This document shows positions 19,510 through 28,679 of a DNA stretch of 52,410 bases, in pieces. Position 1 is the first letter of the stretch. The number at the start of each line of letters is the position of its first letter. The notes beneath the pieces were generated by a model. It had not been told where the DNA came from. It saw only the letters and a list, made by a program, of their open reading frames with translations, and searched no databases. The stretch lies in the NCBI GenBank assembly GCA_016927855.1, contig JAFGLV010000032.1, positions 1 through 52,410 of the forward strand. Reading direction: 5' to 3'. The DNA is from Sedimentisphaerales bacterium (GTDB lineage: Bacteria; Planctomycetota; Phycisphaerae; Sedimentisphaerales; Anaerobacaceae). The position numbers and the translations under genes were made by a program.

Positions 19510-19816
19510 TTCTGACCATCCTTCCTTCAAGTTCGCAGATTGGCTGCATTTCGTCCTTGCGCATGCGGCAAGGGTCGTTCGAGAGTCTGCCCGAGGGATA
19601 ATATGCGCGGCGCTCGGCCCGATTTCGTGCTGCCACTATAACGCGGCCAACCGTCGCGGGCAAGAGCGAAGGTTCCGCTTGCCCAATCGATCGAAGTGCA
19701 TTGTCCGCCGAACCTTACCGCGATGTGCTTGTCGCGCGGTGGCCTTTTTGATAGCATGGATCGCAGTGTCCGGATGGCGGGCGACAGACCGCTTGTTCCT
19801 GCAGGGGTGTTCCAAC
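19510..19816. other. Divergent intergenic region
   Basis: The 307 bases separate the divergent Tat-exported gene and the PL9-like gene. No coding frame is convincing. It must hold both promoters; TATTAT on the minus strand (around 19598) is a possible -10 for the Tat gene, but I cannot pair it with a good -35. No repeat or RNA gene is seen. Confidence 0.5.
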
Positions 19817-21199
19817 ATGGGCCAATCTCAACGACGAGGAGTCTCGCGGTGTAGCGGTGCGCCGAGGTGTGGTTCTTGCCTGCTGATTCTGATGCTGGCC
19901 TCTGGTGCCGCGTACGGGCGGGATTTCTACGTCTCTCCGGGTCGAAACGGCGGCGACGGGTCCTTCGACACTCCTTTTCGCATGATTGAGGCCGGCGTCC
20001 AAGCCGCCCAGCCGGGCGATACGGTCTTTCTGCGCGGTGGCGTCTACTGTTGTCCCGACACGATTCGTATCGACAAAAGCGGCGCGCCGGACCTATCCAT
20101 CACCCTGCGTGCCTTTGGCGACGAGCCCGTCGTGCTGGATTTCTTCCGCGTCGGTGCCGATGAACGCGGCCTCCACCTCAAAGGCGACTATTGGCATGTG
20201 GAGGGACTGACCATCCAGCACGCCGGCGACAACGGAATCATCGTCTACGGCGCCTACAACGTCCTCGACCGGCTAGTCGCCCGCGCGAACGGAGACTCCG
20301 GGATCCAATTGCACACCGGCGCTGCCCACAATCTCGTGCTCAACTGCGATTCGTACGCCAACTACGATGCCGACAATCACGGCGAGAACGCCGACGGGTT
20401 CGCGGCCAAGTTCAGCTTGGGCGAAGGCAATGCCTTCGCAGGCTGCCGGTCGTGGGGCAACTCCGACGACGGCTACGACTTCTGGGAGGCGGGTAACGGT
20501 GTGACCCTGACCAACTGCTGGGCCTCTCGCAACGGGATCAACGTCTGGGACGACCCGGCCTATGCCGGCGACGGTAACGGTTTCAAGCTCGGACACGGTA
20601 GCGGCGCTCATGTGCTGATCCGGTGCGTCGCCTACGATCATCCCTACCACGGCATTGACGTCAACGGCAACCTCACCGGCGTGCTGGTCTACAACTGCTC
20701 GTGCGTGATGAACCAGGGCAGGGACTTCTACTTCGACGAGCATTCCGACGCGCACGTCCTGCGCAACAACGTGTCCTATCCGCGTTCGGTCGTGATTTAC
20801 GACGAGATCGACGACGAGCGCAACTCGTGGAACAGCGCCCCGGTCGGCGAGCCCGATTTCGCCAGCCTGGATCCTAACGGCATCGACGGCCCGCGCCGCG
20901 CCGATGGCGGGCTTCCCGCGTTGGCTTTCCTCCGTCCAGCGTCAGTTAGCTGTCTGATCGACGCGGGGATCGATATGGGCCTGCCCTTCGAGGGCACCGC
21001 GCCTGACCTGGGCGCGTTCGAGCATCTGGCCGGGGATTGCGTGCCCGATGGTTGCATCGACATCGCCGACCTGCGGTGCTTCGCCTCCAACTGGCTGACC
21101 GTCAATGGTCGCATTCGTTGCCGTGCCGACTTCAACCGCAACGGCTTGGTAGACCTGCACGACTTCGCTACCTTGGCTTCCAACTGGCTCAAGCGCTAG
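19817..21199 (+). CDS. Secreted PL9-like pectate lyase with dockerin-like tail
   Basis: The 460-residue protein starts at ATG 19817 (AGGGG upstream) with a signal peptide of about 34 residues (CLLILMLASGAAYG). The body is a right-handed beta-helix with family PL9 hallmarks: FYVSPGRNGGDGSFDTPF, ENADGFAAKFSLGEGNAFAG, SWGNSDDGYDFWEAG and the late DGNGFKLGHG. PL9 lyases cleave polygalacturonate or rhamnogalacturonan by beta-elimination using calcium and a lysine base; the DGFAAK segment is the expected site. Residues about 405-460 form a two-repeat dockerin-like tail (DGCIDIADLRCFASNWL; DFNRNGLVDLHDFATLASNWL). Confidence 0.85.
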   Translation: MGQSQRRGVSRCSGAPRCGSCLLILMLASGAAYGRDFYVSPGRNGGDGSFDTPFRMIEAGVQAAQPGDTVFLRGGVYCCPDTIRIDKSGAPDLSITLRAFGDEPVVLDFFRVGADERGLHLKGDYWHVEGLTIQHAGDNGIIVYGAYNVLDRLVARANGDSGIQLHTGAAHNLVLNCDSYANYDADNHGENADGFAAKFSLGEGNAFAGCRSWGNSDDGYDFWEAGNGVTLTNCWASRNGINVWDDPAYAGDGNGFKLGHGSGAHVLIRCVAYDHPYHGIDVNGNLTGVLVYNCSCVMNQGRDFYFDEHSDAHVLRNNVSYPRSVVIYDEIDDERNSWNSAPVGEPDFASLDPNGIDGPRRADGGLPALAFLRPASVSCLIDAGIDMGLPFEGTAPDLGAFEHLAGDCVPDGCIDIADLRCFASNWLTVNGRIRCRADFNRNGLVDLHDFATLASNWLKR

Positions 21200-21343
21200 C
21201 CGCGACCGCCTCTGCCAACTGCTGTGCCCGCCTCGACTGCCCCCGGATCAAAGATCGCCGCGAATGTGGTTTTTCTGTGATTATTTGGTTGTCACGAGCG
21301 TCCAAGATCGGGACATCTTCTGTTGGACGTAGAGGACGACGGA

Positions 21344-21571
21344 ATGATCTTGTTCAGTACAACTGCCTTGGTGGCCTTCTGGTTTCTCGTGTTTCGGCTT
21401 TGGGTCTTCGACGGAGCCAAGATACCGCTGATCTTCATCGCGCTGTGGTCACTCGGCCTCGTGGTCGTCGCCGCCCTCAGGCTGGGCGGTCACGTCTTCA
21501 TGGGCTTCGAAGCCGTTTTGGGCCTGGCCCTCATCATCCTGAACGGCTGCAAAGAGCCTCCCCCCATCTAA
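21344..21571 (+). CDS. Small membrane protein
   Basis: The 75-residue product starts at ATG 21344 with GAGGA seven bases upstream; a TTG seven codons earlier is less likely. Two or three hydrophobic segments fill most of it (MILFSTTALVAFWFLVFRLW; PLIFIALWSLGLVVVAAL; FMGFEAVLGLALIIL), ending NGCKEPPPI. No family recognised. It lies between the PL9-like gene and dapL on the same strand. Confidence 0.55.
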   Translation: MILFSTTALVAFWFLVFRLWVFDGAKIPLIFIALWSLGLVVVAALRLGGHVFMGFEAVLGLALIILNGCKEPPPI

Positions 21572-21731
21572 GCCACCTGGGCGGCGGGAGCGCGGAGCTT
21601 CCAGTCCTCGCAGCCTTGACGGGTTCCAAAGCGGCGCTTAGAATGACCACCTTTGATTCGATCTCCAGTGTGGAAGGCCGCCCGAGGCCCGGTGGTTGTT
21701 GCTCGGGCCACAAGTAAAGGATCACAGCGTC

Positions 21732-22961
21732 ATGATTCAGGTCAACGAGAATTTCTTGAAGCTCCGCGCCGGCTACCTGTTCCCGGAAATCGGCAGACGA
21801 GTCCGGGCGTTCAAAGCCGCCAACCCGAACGCGAAGGTCATCAGCATGGGTATCGGCGACGTCACGCAGCCGCTCGCGCCGGCGGTCATCGAAGCCATGC
21901 ACCGCGCCGTCGACGAGATGGCACGACCCGAGACCTTCCACGGCTACGACGATGGCGGTGTCGGCTACGAGTTCCTTCGCAAGGCGATCGTCGAGGACGA
22001 CTTCAAGGCGCGTGGCGCCGAGATCGACCTCGACGAGGTGTTCGTCAGCGACGGCGCCAAGCCCGACACCGGGAACATGCAGGAAGTCTTCGGCGTCGAT
22101 AACGTGGTGGCGGTGGCGGATCCCGTTTACCCCGTCTACGTTGACACGAACGTCATGGCCGGCCGCACCGGTCCCGTCAACGAGCGCGGCCAGTACGAGC
22201 GCATCGTCTATATGCCCGCGACCGCCGACAACGGTTTTGTGCCGCAACCTCCCGAGCAGTCGGTGGACATGATCTACCTGTGCTTCCCGAACAATCCGAC
22301 CGGCGCTGTCGCGACGAAGGCAGAACTGACGCAATGGGTCGATTATGCCCGCCGGACCAAGGCGGTCATTCTGTTCGATGCCGCCTACGAAGCGTTCATC
22401 GCAGAGCCCGATATACCGCATTCGATCTACGAGATCGAAGGCGCCAAAGAGGTTGCCATCGAGTTTCGCAGCTTCTCGAAGACCGCCGGCTTCACTGGCG
22501 TGCGCTGCGCCTACAGCGTCGTGCCTCAGGCGCTGAAGGCGTACACGAAGGACGGCCGGGCCGTCGACGTCAACCCGATCTGGAAACGGCGTCACTGCAC
22601 TAAGTTCAATGGCGTCTCGTATGTCACCCAGGCGGGCGCTGCGGCGGTCTATACGCCGGCCGGCCAGAAGCAGATCCGCCAGACCATCGACGTCTACATG
22701 ACCAACGCGACGCTGATCCGAGAGACCCTGACCAAGCTGGGCTACGAGGTGCATGGCGGCGCCAACGCACCGTACATCTGGCTCAGGACGCCGGACGGGA
22801 TGGGCTCGTGGGATTTCTTCGACCGGCTCTTACAGCAGGCCCACGTTGTCGCGACACCGGGCGCGGGTTTCGGCGCCGCCGGGGAAGGCTATATCCGCCT
22901 GACGGCGTTCGGTACGCCCGAAAACGTCAAGGAAGCTCTCGAGAGATTCGCGAAACTGTAA
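21732..22961 (+). CDS. dapL: LL-diaminopimelate aminotransferase
   Basis: The 409-residue PLP enzyme converts tetrahydrodipicolinate to LL-diaminopimelate in one step, for lysine and peptidoglycan. It matches DapL in length and markers: N-terminal [82 protein letters not shown], and the PLP-lysine segment [19 protein letters not shown] 21732 follows AAGGA. DapL marks the aminotransferase route to DAP, known from chlamydiae, plants, cyanobacteria and several PVC-group bacteria. Confidence 0.96.
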   Translation: MIQVNENFLKLRAGYLFPEIGRRVRAFKAANPNAKVISMGIGDVTQPLAPAVIEAMHRAVDEMARPETFHGYDDGGVGYEFLRKAIVEDDFKARGAEIDLDEVFVSDGAKPDTGNMQEVFGVDNVVAVADPVYPVYVDTNVMAGRTGPVNERGQYERIVYMPATADNGFVPQPPEQSVDMIYLCFPNNPTGAVATKAELTQWVDYARRTKAVILFDAAYEAFIAEPDIPHSIYEIEGAKEVAIEFRSFSKTAGFTGVRCAYSVVPQALKAYTKDGRAVDVNPIWKRRHCTKFNGVSYVTQAGAAAVYTPAGQKQIRQTIDVYMTNATLIRETLTKLGYEVHGGANAPYIWLRTPDGMGSWDFFDRLLQQAHVVATPGAGFGAAGEGYIRLTAFGTPENVKEALERFAKL

Positions 22962-22986
22962 CGAACACGCGTCTGCCTCAGGGAGG

Positions 22987-24960
22987 ATGCATTTGAACCG
23001 CAGTGGCATACGCCTCATGGCTGTTTTTCTTGCGGTATGCCTGGCCTGCGGCGCCGCAGCAGGCGGCCCGGCGGCGTCGGACCTGCCGGCCGAGTGGCTG
23101 TCGGCCTGGCGCGATCCGGGAGTCGGGCTGCGTCCGCTGCAGATCGTTCATGGCGTGCCCGCGGCGATGCAGGAATTAAAGGACCTCGGGCTGGGCGGGA
23201 TCGTCTGCAACGTAGCCTTCGGCGACTATCTCCGCAGCGAAGCCAACTGGCGCGCCTGCGTCGCGGCGGTCGAGGCCTGCGCCAAGGTGGGCCTACGCGT
23301 CTGGATATACGACGAAGACGGCTATCCAAGCGGAGCAGCAGGGGGGCTGGTGCTCGAGGAGAATCCTGCCTTCGAAGCGCTCGCTCTGGCATACGACCCG
23401 TCGCGCGCGGACCCGTTCGTGATCCGCACGTCGTACGAACACACGCACGCCTCGAACAACTACTACGCCGCCAGGCGCTATCCCAATCTCATCGACGAAG
23501 CTGCGGTCGCGCGCTTCATGCACGTCACTCACGACGCCTACTACCAGCGTCTGGCGCCGCATTTCGGCCAGACGATAGAGGCCTTCTTCACCGACGAGCC
23601 CTCGCTTATGGCCGTGAACATCGGTCCTTTGCCCGAAGATGTCCGCAAGCAGGTGCGCGTCGTAGACCCGCTTGATCCGAACGTGTCGCCCTTACCGTCG
23701 GTGCCTTGGGTCGCAGACCTGCCCGAACTCTATGACCAGCGCTACGGCCAAGACCTTCTGGCCGTGCGCAAGAGCCTTTTCGAAGGAGACACCGAAGCCG
23801 ACCGGCAGGTGCGCCGACAGTACTGGTCTCTCGTGACCGACCTGCTGGCACAGCGCTACTTCGGCCGGATCGCGCGCTGGGCGCAGGCCCATTCTGTTGC
23901 GTCGTCGGGTCACATCCTCTGGGAAGAGATGCTTGCCCACCATCCCGCCTTGGAGGGCAACACGCTCAAGATGCTCGGCTGCATGGACATCCCGGGTCTG
24001 GACATGCTGTCCTCCAACCCCGAAGCCGCGATCCATACCGGCTGGCTGACCGCGGCGCTGCCGGCTTCGGCGGCTATCCTGAATGGCAGACGGCGGGTCA
24101 TGACCGAGGTGAGCGATTTCTCCGAGACGATGGCGCAGCAAGGTCCGGCTTCGGTGGCGGATATGTGTGCAACCGCCGCGTGGCAGGCGGCGCTCGGCGT
24201 CACTGAGTTCACCCTCTACTACGATCGCCGACAGCGGACCGCCGAGCAGTACCAGTCGTACTGCACGTTCGTCGGCCGGCTCAATGCCTTGCTGCATGAC
24301 GCACAGCCCGCGCCGCGTGTGCTGCTGTACTATCCTATCGCCGACCTCTGGTCCGAGTATAAGCCCGTCGCAGCCAAGCTGACCGTCGAAACGCAATCGC
24401 AGCGAATGCGTGATATCGTCGCTTCGTTCATTTCGCTCGGCCAGCGTATGACGCGATCCCAAATCTCATTCGCGCTGGCCGATCACGAGATGCTCGCGGC
24501 CGCGCGCGTCCAGGATGGCCGAGTCTGTATCGCCGATCACACGTTCGACGGCCTGGTCTTTCCGGCGCGAGCCGAGTTACCTCCCTCTGCGTCCCGGCAG
24601 GTCGAACGTTTCGAATCAGGCGGCGGCGACGTGCTTCGCGCCGTGGACGTGAAACGCTTAAAGGCTGTGTATGAGAGCGGTTCGCTCGGCGAACCTGCCG
24701 AGCGCATCATCGTCGGACGCTTCCTGCGAGGGGGGCGCTCGATGAACGTGGTCGTCAATGTCGGCGCCGACGCTTACCACGGGACCATGACGGCGCCCGA
24801 CGCGGCTCGATGGATCGCTGCCGACCCGGCCACTGGTACGATGGAGCGCGCGGCGTCTGACGAACGAGGTCGAATCGTGCTGAGCGTGCCGCCGCGTGGG
24901 ACCCTGATCTTCGTCGGTCCGGCGCGCCCGTACAGCGCCGCATTCGAGGGGGCAAGCTGA
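22987..24960 (+). CDS. Secreted GH106-like glycoside hydrolase
   Basis: The 657-residue protein has a signal peptide (MAVFLAVCLACGAAAGG). Its TIM-barrel-like core matches GH106-type (alpha-L-rhamnosidase) proteins: LKDLGLGGIVCN, VGLRVWIYDEDGYPSGAAGG, IEAFFTDEPSL, SSGHILWEEM, VMTEVSDFSE. It is shorter than classical GH106 enzymes (around 1,000 residues) and lacks their large C-terminal beta domains. AGGGAGG directly abuts ATG 22987 with no spacer; TTG 22993 or ATG 23017 have more workable spacing, so the exact start is uncertain. Its stop overlaps the folK fusion start (TGATG). It lies 25 bases after dapL. Confidence 0.72.
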   Translation: MHLNRSGIRLMAVFLAVCLACGAAAGGPAASDLPAEWLSAWRDPGVGLRPLQIVHGVPAAMQELKDLGLGGIVCNVAFGDYLRSEANWRACVAAVEACAKVGLRVWIYDEDGYPSGAAGGLVLEENPAFEALALAYDPSRADPFVIRTSYEHTHASNNYYAARRYPNLIDEAAVARFMHVTHDAYYQRLAPHFGQTIEAFFTDEPSLMAVNIGPLPEDVRKQVRVVDPLDPNVSPLPSVPWVADLPELYDQRYGQDLLAVRKSLFEGDTEADRQVRRQYWSLVTDLLAQRYFGRIARWAQAHSVASSGHILWEEMLAHHPALEGNTLKMLGCMDIPGLDMLSSNPEAAIHTGWLTAALPASAAILNGRRRVMTEVSDFSETMAQQGPASVADMCATAAWQAALGVTEFTLYYDRRQRTAEQYQSYCTFVGRLNALLHDAQPAPRVLLYYPIADLWSEYKPVAAKLTVETQSQRMRDIVASFISLGQRMTRSQISFALADHEMLAAARVQDGRVCIADHTFDGLVFPARAELPPSASRQVERFESGGGDVLRAVDVKRLKAVYESGSLGEPAERIIVGRFLRGGRSMNVVVNVGADAYHGTMTAPDAARWIAADPATGTMERAASDERGRIVLSVPPRGTLIFVGPARPYSAAFEGAS

Positions 24961-26072
24961 TGGCCGAACCGACCGTAGCCTACATCGGACTGGGCAGTAA
25001 CCTGGGCGACCGCCAGCGGGCCATTGGCAGTGCTCTGCACGCGCTGGGCCGGACCGCCGGCGTCGACGTCGTGCGCGTCAGCGACATCCGCGAGACCGCG
25101 CCCCTGGGCGAGGCGCCACAGTCACACTATCTAAATGCAGTGGCCGAGATCGCGACCACCCTGACGCCGGGGGAACTGCTCAAGGCCCTCAAAACGATCG
25201 AGGACCTGCTGGGCCGCGTGCGCCGTGAGAAGTGGGGTCCGCGCACCATCGACCTGGACCTGCTGCTGTACGGGCGGGAGAACATCCGCCTGCCCGAGTT
25301 GATCGTGCCTCATCCACAGATGCACTTGCGCTCCTTCGTGCTCGACGGGCTTTGCCAACTGGACCCGAGCCTGGTCCACCCGCTGTTCAAGGAGACCGTC
25401 AGCGAGCTTGCCGCGCGCCTGGCGGGCGGTGATTTCGCCCTCAATTCGAATGCGCCGCAGCTCGTGAGCGTCGCCGGCCTGATCGGCGTCGGTAAGACCA
25501 CCCTCGCCCAACGACTGGCGGTAGCGCTGGAAGGGGAGATTCTCCTGGAGCCCTACGATACGAATCCGTTCCTGCCCCAGGTGTACGCAGGAAAGAAGGA
25601 ACTGGCGCTCGATTCGCAGTTGTACTTCCTGGTCTGCCGGGCGGCGCAGCTCGGCGCCGACGCATTGACACCAGGCCGGATCTTCCTGACCGACTATGTC
25701 TTCGAGAAAGAACTGATCTATGCCCAACAATTGCTCAACGAGGATCAGTTCAAGCTCTACGAGCAAATCTACGTCGCGTTCGTAGATAGAGTGGCGACTC
25801 CGGCGTTGGTGATCTATCTCCAGGATTCACCCGAGAAGTGCCTGGAGCGGATTCACCAGCGCAATCGTCCGTACGAGCAGCAGATCGGCCTGGACTTTCT
25901 CAAAGGGCTGTACGCCGACTACGAACAGCTTTTCGGTGGGTGGAAGAAATCTCCGGTGGTGCGAATCTCCGCCGAGAAGGTCCGTCCCGGTGATGACGCG
26001 GCGGTCAGGCACCTGGCGCTGCAGGTCAAGGCCTATGTCGCCGCGAGTAAAGCCTCGGTTGCCAATCCATAG
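24960..26072 (+). CDS. folK: Fusion of HPPK (FolK) and deoxynucleoside kinase
   Basis: The 370-residue protein has two enzymes in one chain. Residues 1-about 160 are 6-hydroxymethyl-7,8-dihydropterin pyrophosphokinase (folate synthesis): YIGLGSNLGDRQRAI, ETAPLG, KWGPRTIDLDLLLYG, VPHPQMHLRSFVL. Residues about 165-365 are a deoxyadenosine/deoxyguanosine kinase-type domain: P-loop VAGLIGVGKTTLAQRLA, LYFLVCRAAQL, TDYVFEKELIYAQQLL, IYLQDSPEKCLERIHQRNRP with a lid-like Arg/Glu region. ATG 24960 overlaps the previous stop. Similar HPPK-kinase fusions are known in Bacteroidetes. panC follows 10 bases later, a common folate/pantothenate grouping. Confidence 0.93.
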   Translation: MAEPTVAYIGLGSNLGDRQRAIGSALHALGRTAGVDVVRVSDIRETAPLGEAPQSHYLNAVAEIATTLTPGELLKALKTIEDLLGRVRREKWGPRTIDLDLLLYGRENIRLPELIVPHPQMHLRSFVLDGLCQLDPSLVHPLFKETVSELAARLAGGDFALNSNAPQLVSVAGLIGVGKTTLAQRLAVALEGEILLEPYDTNPFLPQVYAGKKELALDSQLYFLVCRAAQLGADALTPGRIFLTDYVFEKELIYAQQLLNEDQFKLYEQIYVAFVDRVATPALVIYLQDSPEKCLERIHQRNRPYEQQIGLDFLKGLYADYEQLFGGWKKSPVVRISAEKVRPGDDAAVRHLALQVKAYVAASKASVANP

Positions 26073-26082
26073 CAGGATCAAG

Positions 26083-26931
26083 ATGCTGGTTGCAGAAACG
26101 ATAGGTGAAATCAGGCGCAACGTCCGCCAGGCGCGCACTGAAGGCAAGACGATGGGACTGGTCCCCACGATGGGCGCGCTGCACGCCGGACACGCTTCGC
26201 TCGTCGAAGTCGCGCGCGCACGGTGCGACCACGTGGTGGTGAGCATCTTCGTCAACCCCACTCAGTTCGGACCGGGAGAGGATCTTGAGAAGTACCCGCG
26301 ACCGCTGGAGAAGGATCTGGAGCTCTGTCGCGCGCACGGCGTAGCGGCAGTTTTCGCGCCCACACCGGCCGAGATGTATCCACGTGAGAAGCTCACCTGG
26401 GTGACAGTGGAGAAGTTGACCACGCCTCTGTGCGGCCGCTCGCGGCCGGGTCACTTTCGCGGGGTCACGACGGTGTGCGCCAAGCTCTTCAACATCGTCG
26501 GACCCGACGTCGCCTTCTTCGGCCAGAAAGACGCGCAGCAGGCCGTTGTGATTCGGCGCATGGTGGCCGACCTGAACCTGCCGCTGGAGATTGTCATCTG
26601 TCCCACGGTGCGCGAGCCCGACGGACTGGCGGTGAGCAGCCGCAACCAGTATCTCAATCCGCAGCAGCGCCGCGATGCGGCCATCATCTATCAATCCCTG
26701 GAGAAGTGCCGAACGCTCGTCGAAGCAGGCGCCAGAGACGCAGACGAGATTCGCGCGCAAATGCAGGCCACACTGGCCCAGGTGCCTGCCTTGGAGGCCG
26801 AGTACGTCGAGATCGTCGATGCCGAGACGCTCAGGCCGGTCGACCCGCTTGCAGGCAAAGTGCTGGTGGCGATCGCGGCCCACCTCGGCGCTACCAGGCT
26901 GATCGACAACATCTCCCTGGACATCCGGTGA
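26083..26931 (+). CDS. panC: Pantothenate synthetase
   Basis: The 282-residue cytoplasmic enzyme joins pantoate and beta-alanine with ATP. The nucleotidyltransferase signatures are PTMGALHAGHASLV (HxGH), FVNPTQFGPGEDLEKYPR, CGRSRPGHFRGVTTVCAKLF, FFGQKDAQQ and GLAVSSRNQYL (KMSKS-like). ATG 26083 has AGGA upstream; the open frame runs further 5' but overlaps the folK fusion. It is followed by panD, which supplies the beta-alanine. Confidence 0.97.
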   Translation: MLVAETIGEIRRNVRQARTEGKTMGLVPTMGALHAGHASLVEVARARCDHVVVSIFVNPTQFGPGEDLEKYPRPLEKDLELCRAHGVAAVFAPTPAEMYPREKLTWVTVEKLTTPLCGRSRPGHFRGVTTVCAKLFNIVGPDVAFFGQKDAQQAVVIRRMVADLNLPLEIVICPTVREPDGLAVSSRNQYLNPQQRRDAAIIYQSLEKCRTLVEAGARDADEIRAQMQATLAQVPALEAEYVEIVDAETLRPVDPLAGKVLVAIAAHLGATRLIDNISLDIR

Positions 26932-26945
26932 GCGGCGCGTATAAT
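26918..26945 (+). promoter_or_regulatory. Sigma-70-type promoter for panD
   Basis: TGGACA (26918-26923) and a perfect TATAAT (26940-26945) are separated by 16 bases. The -35 lies in the last codons of panC and the -10 just after its stop, about 50 bases before panD. This suggests panD-lgt can be expressed independently of the folK-panC transcript. Confidence 0.55.
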
Positions 26946-26993
26946 TCTGGTTTTGCACCCCTCAGGAGCAATGAAACGCGGAAAAGAGAATCG

Positions 26994-27344
26994 ATGTTAG
27001 TCAAAATACTCAAGAGCAAGCTGCACCGAGCCCGGATCACCGAAGCCAGGCTGCACTATCCAGGCAGCATCGAGATCGACGTAGCACTGATGGAAGCGGC
27101 CGGCATCCTGCCGTATGAATCGGTGCTGGTGGCCGATCTGAACAACGGCAATCGACTGGAGACATACGTCGTGCCTGGCGAACGCGGCGCCGGTCAGATC
27201 GTGATTCTGGGCGCCGCCGCCAATCTGGTGGCCGCCGGGGACATCGTGATTATCATGGGCTTCGGATGGTGCAGCCCCGAGGAGGCCTCCCGGCTCAAGC
27301 CGAAGGTGGTGGTGCTGGACGAGAACAACGAGATTGTGAAATAG
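26994..27344 (+). CDS. panD: Aspartate 1-decarboxylase precursor
   Basis: The 116-residue proenzyme makes beta-alanine from aspartate. It self-cleaves at Gly24-Ser25 (HYPGSIEID), Ser25 becoming the catalytic pyruvoyl. The conserved Lys9 (KSKLHRA), Tyr22, Arg54 and Tyr58 (NNGNRLETYV) and the tail (GAAANLVAAGDIVIIMGFGW) are present. ATG 26994 follows GGAAAAGAG. Gene order panC-panD is the usual pantothenate pairing. Confidence 0.97.
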   Translation: MLVKILKSKLHRARITEARLHYPGSIEIDVALMEAAGILPYESVLVADLNNGNRLETYVVPGERGAGQIVILGAAANLVAAGDIVIIMGFGWCSPEEASRLKPKVVVLDENNEIVK

Positions 27345-27404
27345 GACCGCGTCGTCCGCCTGCGTTCACCTCGGACGGATGGACTTCGGATTCCCAGGTT
27401 GTAA

Positions 27405-28418
27405 ATGCATCCAGAGCTCATTGAGATTCCTTTCGTCCATCTGACCGTCAAGAGCTACGGTCTGATGATGGTGATCGGGTTCCTCGCCGCGGTCACTGTG
27501 ATAAGGCGTTTGAGCCGCAGCTTCACGCCCGATCCGCAGTACATCACCAACGCCGCACTCTATTCGCTCATCGCCGGCGTGGTCGGAGCCCGCCTGTTCT
27601 TCGTCATACATTACTGGGACCAGTTCCGGGACAGTCTTCTTGACGTCTTCGCGATCTGGCGGGGCGGCTTGGAGCTGCTCGGAGGCGTGCTACTGGCCAT
27701 CGCGGTGATCCTGTTTTACATCTGGTATCACAAGCTGCCGATGCGCCATTACCTGGACGTGCTCGCGATCGGCCTGCTGTTAGCGCTCGCTTTCGGCCGG
27801 ATCGGGTGTTTTCTGAACGGCTGCTGCTATGGCAAGCCCGCTGATCTTCCCTGGGCCGTTCGCTTTCCTTACCGTTCGTTTGCCTACGAGAGCCAGGTGC
27901 GGGCCGATCTCGAACGCGACCGGACGGAGCCTCACCTTCATCTGCCCGACAGCTTCTTCGGCTACCTGAACCAGGAAAACGAATACGTCGATGACCTCAA
28001 GCCCAAGAGCTATCTCACGCCGCAGCAGCAGGAGCAGGTGACGGAAGGACCTTACCGCTGCCTGCCTGTCCATCCCACGCAACTGTACTCCTCGGTGTCG
28101 GCGGCGCTGCTGTGTCTGTTGCTATATGGCTTCTGGCGGCGCGCCCGGAGCGTCGAGCGCGCGGGCGTCTATCCCTTCCTGACCAAGCCTGGCTCGATCT
28201 TCAGCCTGATGTTTATCGTCTACGGCGTGATGCGTTTCCTAATGGAACTGCTGCGCGACGACAACCCCTACGAGATCGACCATCTGACCATCTCGCAACT
28301 GCTCGGCATTGCCCTGGTCGTTCTGGGCACGGCGCTGCTGGCCTTCTTCACCCTTGCCAGGCCTGAGAAGCTCCCCGCTCTGACCTCCGCGAGCAAACCC
28401 GCCAAATCTCCACGTTGA
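27405..28418 (+). CDS. lgt: Prolipoprotein diacylglyceryl transferase
   Basis: The 337-residue inner-membrane enzyme adds diacylglycerol to lipobox cysteines. About seven hydrophobic helices are seen. Landmarks are YGLMMVIGFLAAV, the RRGL-like AIWRGGLELLGGVLLA, the signature GRIGCFLNGCCYG (a Cys-containing variant seen in several phyla) and PVHPTQLYSSV. A polar insertion of about 60 residues (about 163-224) lies between the signature and the HPTQLY loop, probably a periplasmic arm enlargement. It is 60 bases after panD. The start ATG 27405 has only a weak AGG site. Confidence 0.94.
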   Translation: MHPELIEIPFVHLTVKSYGLMMVIGFLAAVTVIRRLSRSFTPDPQYITNAALYSLIAGVVGARLFFVIHYWDQFRDSLLDVFAIWRGGLELLGGVLLAIAVILFYIWYHKLPMRHYLDVLAIGLLLALAFGRIGCFLNGCCYGKPADLPWAVRFPYRSFAYESQVRADLERDRTEPHLHLPDSFFGYLNQENEYVDDLKPKSYLTPQQQEQVTEGPYRCLPVHPTQLYSSVSAALLCLLLYGFWRRARSVERAGVYPFLTKPGSIFSLMFIVYGVMRFLMELLRDDNPYEIDHLTISQLLGIALVVLGTALLAFFTLARPEKLPALTSASKPAKSPR

Positions 28419-28679
28419 TCCTCTCGGCGTGCCGCGTCGTTGACTTGGCCTGCCGGTGATACCTCCTCGCAACGAGCTTTTGGGCGCGCGGAACGGAAGC
28501 GAGGTTTCCGTTGAAGGTGGAGGTGGATTCGCCTTGACGTCCATCCTGTCTGTCGGCTATGATCTCACTCGGAGACCGGAGAGCCTGCACAGCATCAAGT
28601 CCGCCGGTTTCGCGTCTTGAGCCTACCCCTTGGGTGGGCGATCATGATATGCCGAGCGATGAGGGGCGGAGGTTGAATC

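Noticed and set aside
26971..27000. Nine-codon leader ORF (MKRGKENRC) with AGGAG before panD
   Set aside because: The spacing from AGGAG to ATG is only two bases and no attenuator-like structure is seen; it probably just fills the panD leader.
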